Shown one piece after another: positions 6,721 through 9,749 of a DNA stretch of 9,749 nt; the stretch's first letter is position 1; each line of letters starts with the position of its first letter. Below the pieces are notes generated by a model that saw only the letters and a list, made by a program, of their open reading frames with translations, was not told the origin of the DNA and searched no databases. Source of the stretch: Reyranella sp. (lineage in GTDB: Bacteria > Pseudomonadota > Alphaproteobacteria > Reyranellales > Reyranellaceae); NCBI GenBank assembly GCA_021732965.1, contig JAKFVZ010000060.1, positions 1-9,749 on the forward strand, given 5' to 3'. A program made the translations under genes and the position numbers.

Positions 6721-7746
6721 ATGAAGAAGATGTTCGCCGCGATGGCGCTCGGTGCGGCGCTTGCCCTGCCGGCGGTACCGGCGATGGCTGGCAAGGACCT
6801 CGATGCGGTGAAGGCGCGCGGCCAGCTCGTCTGCGGCGTGGCGGTGGGCGGCATCGCCGGCTTCATGGTGGTCGACAACCAGGGCAAGTGGACCGGCATG
6901 AACGTCGACATCTGCCGTGGAGTCTCCGCCGCGCTGTTCGGCGATTCCGAGAAGGTCAAGTACGTGCCGCTGTCGGGCCAGCAGCGCTTCACCGCGCTGC
7001 AGGCGGGTGAGGTCGACCTCCTGTCGAACAACTCGACCTGGACGCTGACGCGCGACACCGCGCTTGGCCTCGATTTCGTCGGCATTACCTATTACGACGG
7101 CCAGGGCTTCATGGTGCCGAAGAAGCTCGGCGTGAAGAGCGCGAAGGAACTGAACGGCGCCTCGATCTGCGTGCTGACGGGCAGCACGTCCGAACTCAAC
7201 ATCGCCGACTATTTTCGCGCCAACAAGATGACCTTCAAGCCGGTCCTGTTCGAGGACCCGGACCAGAGCCGCAGCGCCTTCTTCAATGGCCGGTGCGACG
7301 CCTATTCAGGCGACCAGGCCCGCCTTTACGCCACGCGCATTGCCAATGCGCCCAATCCCGACGACTACATCGTCCTGCCGGAAGTCATTTCGAAGGAGCC
7401 GCTGGGACCGGTCGTGCGCCACGGCGACAACCAGTTCGCCGACATCGTGCGCTGGACCCAGTATGCGATGCTGGAAGCGGAGGAGTACGGCATCACCTCG
7501 AAGAACGTCGACGAGATGCTGAAGAGCGACAATCCCGCCATCAAGCGCATCCTCGGTGTCACGCCGGGCATGGGCAAGGCGCTCGGCGTCGACGAGAAGT
7601 GGGTCTACAACATCATCAAGCAGGTCGGTAGCTACGGCGAGAGCTTCGAGCGCAACGTCGGCTCGGGCTCGCTGCTCAAGATCCCGCGCGGCCAGAACGC
7701 GCTGTGGATCCAGGGTGGTCTACAGTACGCCCCGCCGATCCGCTGA
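6721..7746 (+). CDS. aapJ: AapJ/BztA-like general amino-acid ABC transporter binding protein
   Basis: This 341-residue periplasmic receptor belongs to the polar/general L-amino-acid ABC uptake family (AapJ of Rhizobium, BztA of Rhodobacter). Residues 1-23 are a signal peptide with cleavage after AMA. The mature protein follows the family closely: QLVCGVAVGG, the GMNVDICRGVSAALFGD block, STWTLTRD, YYDGQGFMVP, CVLTGSTSELNIADYF, GRCDAYSGDQ and the C-terminal AEEYGITSKNVDEM segment. Length is typical. The ATG at 6721 has GAGGGG at 6708-6713 with a seven-base spacer. The partner genes aapQ, aapM and aapP are not here. Downstream there is only a palindromic repeat and a convergent gene, so this receptor is either an orphan using a transporter encoded elsewhere or has a shifted specificity. 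The family call is secure; the gene symbol is by similarity only. Confidence 0.93.
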   Translation: MKKMFAAMALGAALALPAVPAMAGKDLDAVKARGQLVCGVAVGGIAGFMVVDNQGKWTGMNVDICRGVSAALFGDSEKVKYVPLSGQQRFTALQAGEVDLLSNNSTWTLTRDTALGLDFVGITYYDGQGFMVPKKLGVKSAKELNGASICVLTGSTSELNIADYFRANKMTFKPVLFEDPDQSRSAFFNGRCDAYSGDQARLYATRIANAPNPDDYIVLPEVISKEPLGPVVRHGDNQFADIVRWTQYAMLEAEEYGITSKNVDEMLKSDNPAIKRILGVTPGMGKALGVDEKWVYNIIKQVGSYGESFERNVGSGSLLKIPRGQNALWIQGGLQYAPPIR

Positions 7747-7750
7747 TATC

Positions 7751-7864
7751 ACCTCATCCTGAGGAGCGCCGAGAAGCGGCGCGTCTCGAAGGATGGGCAA
7801 CAGACGCGGTGCGCGTGCCCACCCTTCGAGACGCAGTCCTGCGGACCGCTCCTCAGGGTGAGGT
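7751..7864. repeat. Composite imperfect inverted repeat between convergent genes
   Basis: Two 48-base arms (7751-7798 and 7817-7864) are inverted copies matching at 37 of 48 positions, around an 18-base centre. The outer ends (CCTCATCCTGAGGAGC and its partner) and the inner ends (GCGTCTCGAAGGATGGGC and its partner) are well conserved. The middle of each arm differs in sequence, yet each middle forms its own small hairpin: GCGCCG/CGGCGC around AGAAG on the left, and GCAGTCC/GGACCGC with one mismatch on the right. A folded transcript or cruciform would therefore be branched. From memory this motif resembles palindromic intergenic repeats abundant in Bradyrhizobium- and Reyranella-like genomes. 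It could end transcription from both sides, though it has no U-tract. It fills nearly all of the 120-base gap. Confidence 0.85.
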
Positions 7865-7866
7865 CG

Positions 7867-8487
7867 TTAGTGGTGTGAATGCGGCTTCACCGGCTGGCGC
7901 AGGATCGTCTTGAGCTTGGCAGCTGCGGTCTTGCGTGGATCGCTGAGATAGATCTCGTGATGAGGGCCGGCGAAGTCGAAGCCTCGTGCCGGCATGATCT
8001 CGTCGTGCAGACGGGCGAGAGTAGGGCCTTCGTCGTCGTAGCTACCGACGTGAAGTGTTTGTAGTGCGCGGCCTTCGGTACGCGTCTCGAACCGCAGGCT
8101 CGCGGGAGCGTCGCCCAGCTTCTTACTGGCCTTCTCGACGGCGGCATCGAAGAACGAAAGCTCGATGAACTCGGGCACCATGATCATCATGGTCCAGCGC
8201 CAGCGCTCCTTGCGCCTGGCCACGAAGTCCGCCGGATCGTCGGCCCACCACAGGCCTTCCAGTGGCGGCACGACGTAATCCTTCCCGATCGCCTTGGCGG
8301 CGAACTTCATCGCGTAGCTCACCGGATAGAGCCACTCGATCGCCCGCCGGTAGGCGGGTGCCGTGTTGGGATCGCCTTCGCCATCGATCTTCACGAAGTC
8401 GAGCGTCGGCACGTCGATCTCGACGAACCGGCCGGCGGGCGCGGCGTAGAGCGCTGCCAGCGTCTTCCTGAAGTCGATCTTGATCAC
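7867..8487 (-). CDS. GyrI-like small-molecule-binding domain protein
   Basis: This stand-alone GyrI-like domain of 206 residues has no DNA-binding part. The fold (SOUL/GyrI, as in the ligand-sensing half of BmrR/Rob regulators) binds hydrophobic or cationic small molecules, and some stand-alone members have been reported to hydrolyse cyclopropanoid compounds. Family blocks are visible: KIDFRK near the start, VPTLDFVKIDGEGDPN (26-41), EGLWW (77-81) and, at the C-terminus, HHEIYLSDPRKT (176-187) then KLKTILRQPV. I place the start at GTG 8487, seven bases after the upstream gene's stop, because the family normally begins just before KIDFRK. A GTG at 8514 would add nine residues and overlap the upstream gene by 20 bases. 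Neither start has a good Shine-Dalgarno sequence, so coupling to the GMC gene is likely. Confidence 0.88.
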   Translation of the reverse strand: MIKIDFRKTLAALYAAPAGRFVEIDVPTLDFVKIDGEGDPNTAPAYRRAIEWLYPVSYAMKFAAKAIGKDYVVPPLEGLWWADDPADFVARRKERWRWTMMIMVPEFIELSFFDAAVEKASKKLGDAPASLRFETRTEGRALQTLHVGSYDDEGPTLARLHDEIMPARGFDFAGPHHEIYLSDPRKTAAAKLKTILRQPVKPHSHH

Positions 8488-8494
8488 CGGACGA

Positions 8495-9749
8495 TCAGGC
8501 GGCGGCGTCTTCACGGATCATCGTCGCGCCCTTTTCGCCGATCATGATGGTGGGGGCGTTGGTGTTGCCGGTCGTCAGCGTTGGCATCACAGAGGCGTCG
8601 ATGACACGAAGGCCTTGAAGGCCGTGAACGCGCAGGCGCGAATCGACGACGGCGCGCGGATCCTCGCCCATCCTGCAGGTGCCGACCGGGTGGTAGAGCG
8701 TGTTGCCGGCGCGGCGGGCGTAGGCCAGCAGGTCGGCATCGGTCTTCACATCGGGGCCGGGCTGGATCTCGCCTGTGCTGTGCTGGGTCAGGGCGGGGGC
8801 CTCGAAGATGCGGCGCGCATGACGGAAGCCGCCCAGCAGGGCCAGTTCGTCGGTGTGGGTGGTGAGGTAGTTCGGCTTGATGTGCGGCCGGGCGAAGGGA
8901 TCGGCCGAGGCCGCCATGATGGTGCCGCGGCTGTCGGGTTTCACGACGCAGACGACGCAGCTCATGCCGGGCTTCTCGTCGAGCTGTCCGAACTTCAACG
9001 GATGCGAGCTGCCGGGCGTGAACAGGAGCTGCAGGTCGGGCGAGGCGAGGCCCTCGCGGCTGTCGCAGAAGACTTGCGCCGTCGTCACGCCGAAAGTGAG
9101 CGCGCCGCGGCCGGTGAAGGCGAAGCGCAGGATCTCCGGCAGCACGCGCGGGAAGCGCGAGACCTCGTTGACCGTCTCCGCGCCCTTCACGCGATGCACG
9201 ACGCGCACGACATAGTGGTCGATCAGATTGCCGCCGACCCCGGCCAGGTCGTGGACGACCGGGATGCCGAGCGACTGCAGGTGCTCGGCCGGCCCGATGC
9301 CTGAAATCTGCAGGATGTGCGGCGAGTTGACGGCGCCGCCCGAGACGATGACCTCGCGGTTGGCGCGTACCTCGGTGAGGGTGCCGCCGCGCTGGAAGGT
9401 GACGCCGACGCAGCGCTTGCCCTCGAACATCAGCTTGCCGCCCTGGGCATTGGTCTCGACCCGCAGGTTGGAACGGCCGCGCGCCTCGCGAAGATAGGTC
9501 TGCGCCGTCGAGCCGCGCCAGCGGCCGCGCCGCGTCATCTGCGAATAGCCGACGCCGTGGCGTGTCTTGCCGTTGAGGTCGGGGTTGAACGGGAAGCCCG
9601 CCTGCTGCGCGCCTTCGACGAAGCGGTGGGTGAGCGGCAGGATGGTGCGATAATCCTCGACCTTGAGCGGGCCGTCCTGGCCGCGCACCTCCTCGTCGCC
9701 GCCCTGCACGTACTGCTCGGACTTCATGAAGAAGGGCAGCACGTCGTCG
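8495..9749 (-). CDS. GMC-family FAD oxidoreductase (choline dehydrogenase-like), 5' part outside window
   Basis: This is the C-terminal part (about 417 residues visible) of a glucose-methanol-choline oxidoreductase, an FAD enzyme that oxidises alcohols to aldehydes. The frame stays open to the window edge, where it reads DDVLPFF, an internal family motif. Roughly the first 110-120 residues, including the GxGxxG dinucleotide fold, therefore lie beyond 9749, and the internal Met at 9742 is not the start. Family signature 2 is seen as GAVNSPHILQISGIG. The catalytic histidine is in LYHPVGTCRMG (codon 8690-8692), and the partner asparagine is in TGNTNAPTIMIGEKGA near the C-terminus. The HPVGTCRMG form is common in the large family of choline dehydrogenase-like paralogues, so choline itself is not implied. 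It is followed by, and probably co-transcribed with, the GyrI-like gene. Confidence 0.95.
   Translation of the reverse strand, partial: DDVLPFFMKSEQYVQGGDEEVRGQDGPLKVEDYRTILPLTHRFVEGAQQAGFPFNPDLNGKTRHGVGYSQMTRRGRWRGSTAQTYLREARGRSNLRVETNAQGGKLMFEGKRCVGVTFQRGGTLTEVRANREVIVSGGAVNSPHILQISGIGPAEHLQSLGIPVVHDLAGVGGNLIDHYVVRVVHRVKGAETVNEVSRFPRVLPEILRFAFTGRGALTFGVTTAQVFCDSREGLASPDLQLLFTPGSSHPLKFGQLDEKPGMSCVVCVVKPDSRGTIMAASADPFARPHIKPNYLTTHTDELALLGGFRHARRIFEAPALTQHSTGEIQPGPDVKTDADLLAYARRAGNTLYHPVGTCRMGEDPRAVVDSRLRVHGLQGLRVIDASVMPTLTTGNTNAPTIMIGEKGATMIREDAAA

Noticed and set aside
8177..8193. A perfect 8+1+8 palindrome (ACCATGAT/ATCATGGT) inside the GyrI-like gene
   Set aside because: It encodes the conserved TMMIMVPE segment, and Met/Ile codons readily create such symmetry. 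It is deep inside a coding region with no sign of an operator role.

Overview
The window looks like a chromosomal stretch of a high-GC alphaproteobacterium. Codon third positions are strongly G/C. The gene content fits soil and rhizosphere Alphaproteobacteria: a Bug/TctC-type binding protein, an AapJ-type amino-acid binding protein, an SbmA/BacA-like ABC transporter, a DUF3237 protein and a GMC oxidoreductase. One intergenic palindromic repeat resembles elements I associate with Bradyrhizobium/Reyranella-like genomes. The genus cannot be fixed from the sequence alone. Coding density is very high, there are no RNA genes, and the only non-coding stretch of note is 120 bp.

Layout. (1) 18-4020, plus strand: a class II aldolase/adducin-head protein, then a one-polypeptide SbmA/BacA/YddA-like ABC transporter whose TTG start directly follows the aldolase stop codon in the same reading frame, then a membrane-anchored SGNH/GDSL hydrolase-like protein. 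(2) 4017-5665, minus strand: an acyl-CoA dehydrogenase followed five bases later by a DUF3237 protein. This operon converges on the SGNH gene so tightly that the two stop codons share a TTAA. (3) 5719-7746, plus strand and divergent from the dehydrogenase across about 53 bp: two periplasmic binding proteins of unrelated transport systems (Bug/TctC, then AapJ/BztA), with no permease or ATPase gene in view. (4) 7751-7864: an imperfect 48+48 nt inverted repeat between convergent genes. (5) 7867 to the right edge, minus strand: a GMC-family FAD alcohol dehydrogenase (N-terminus outside the window), then a stand-alone GyrI-like ligand-binding protein.

Functionally the region reads as accessory small-molecule uptake and oxidation: two solute receptors, an acyl-CoA dehydrogenase, a GMC dehydrogenase and an aldolase-fold enzyme. 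No single complete pathway can be assembled. I see no phage, CRISPR, toxin-antitoxin, insertion-sequence or defence genes, and no clear new system. The points most worth a second look are the in-frame TGA-TTG junction between aldolase and transporter, the substituted oxyanion-hole positions in the SGNH protein, the missing catalytic glutamate in the aldolase-like protein, and the composite palindrome at 7751-7864.
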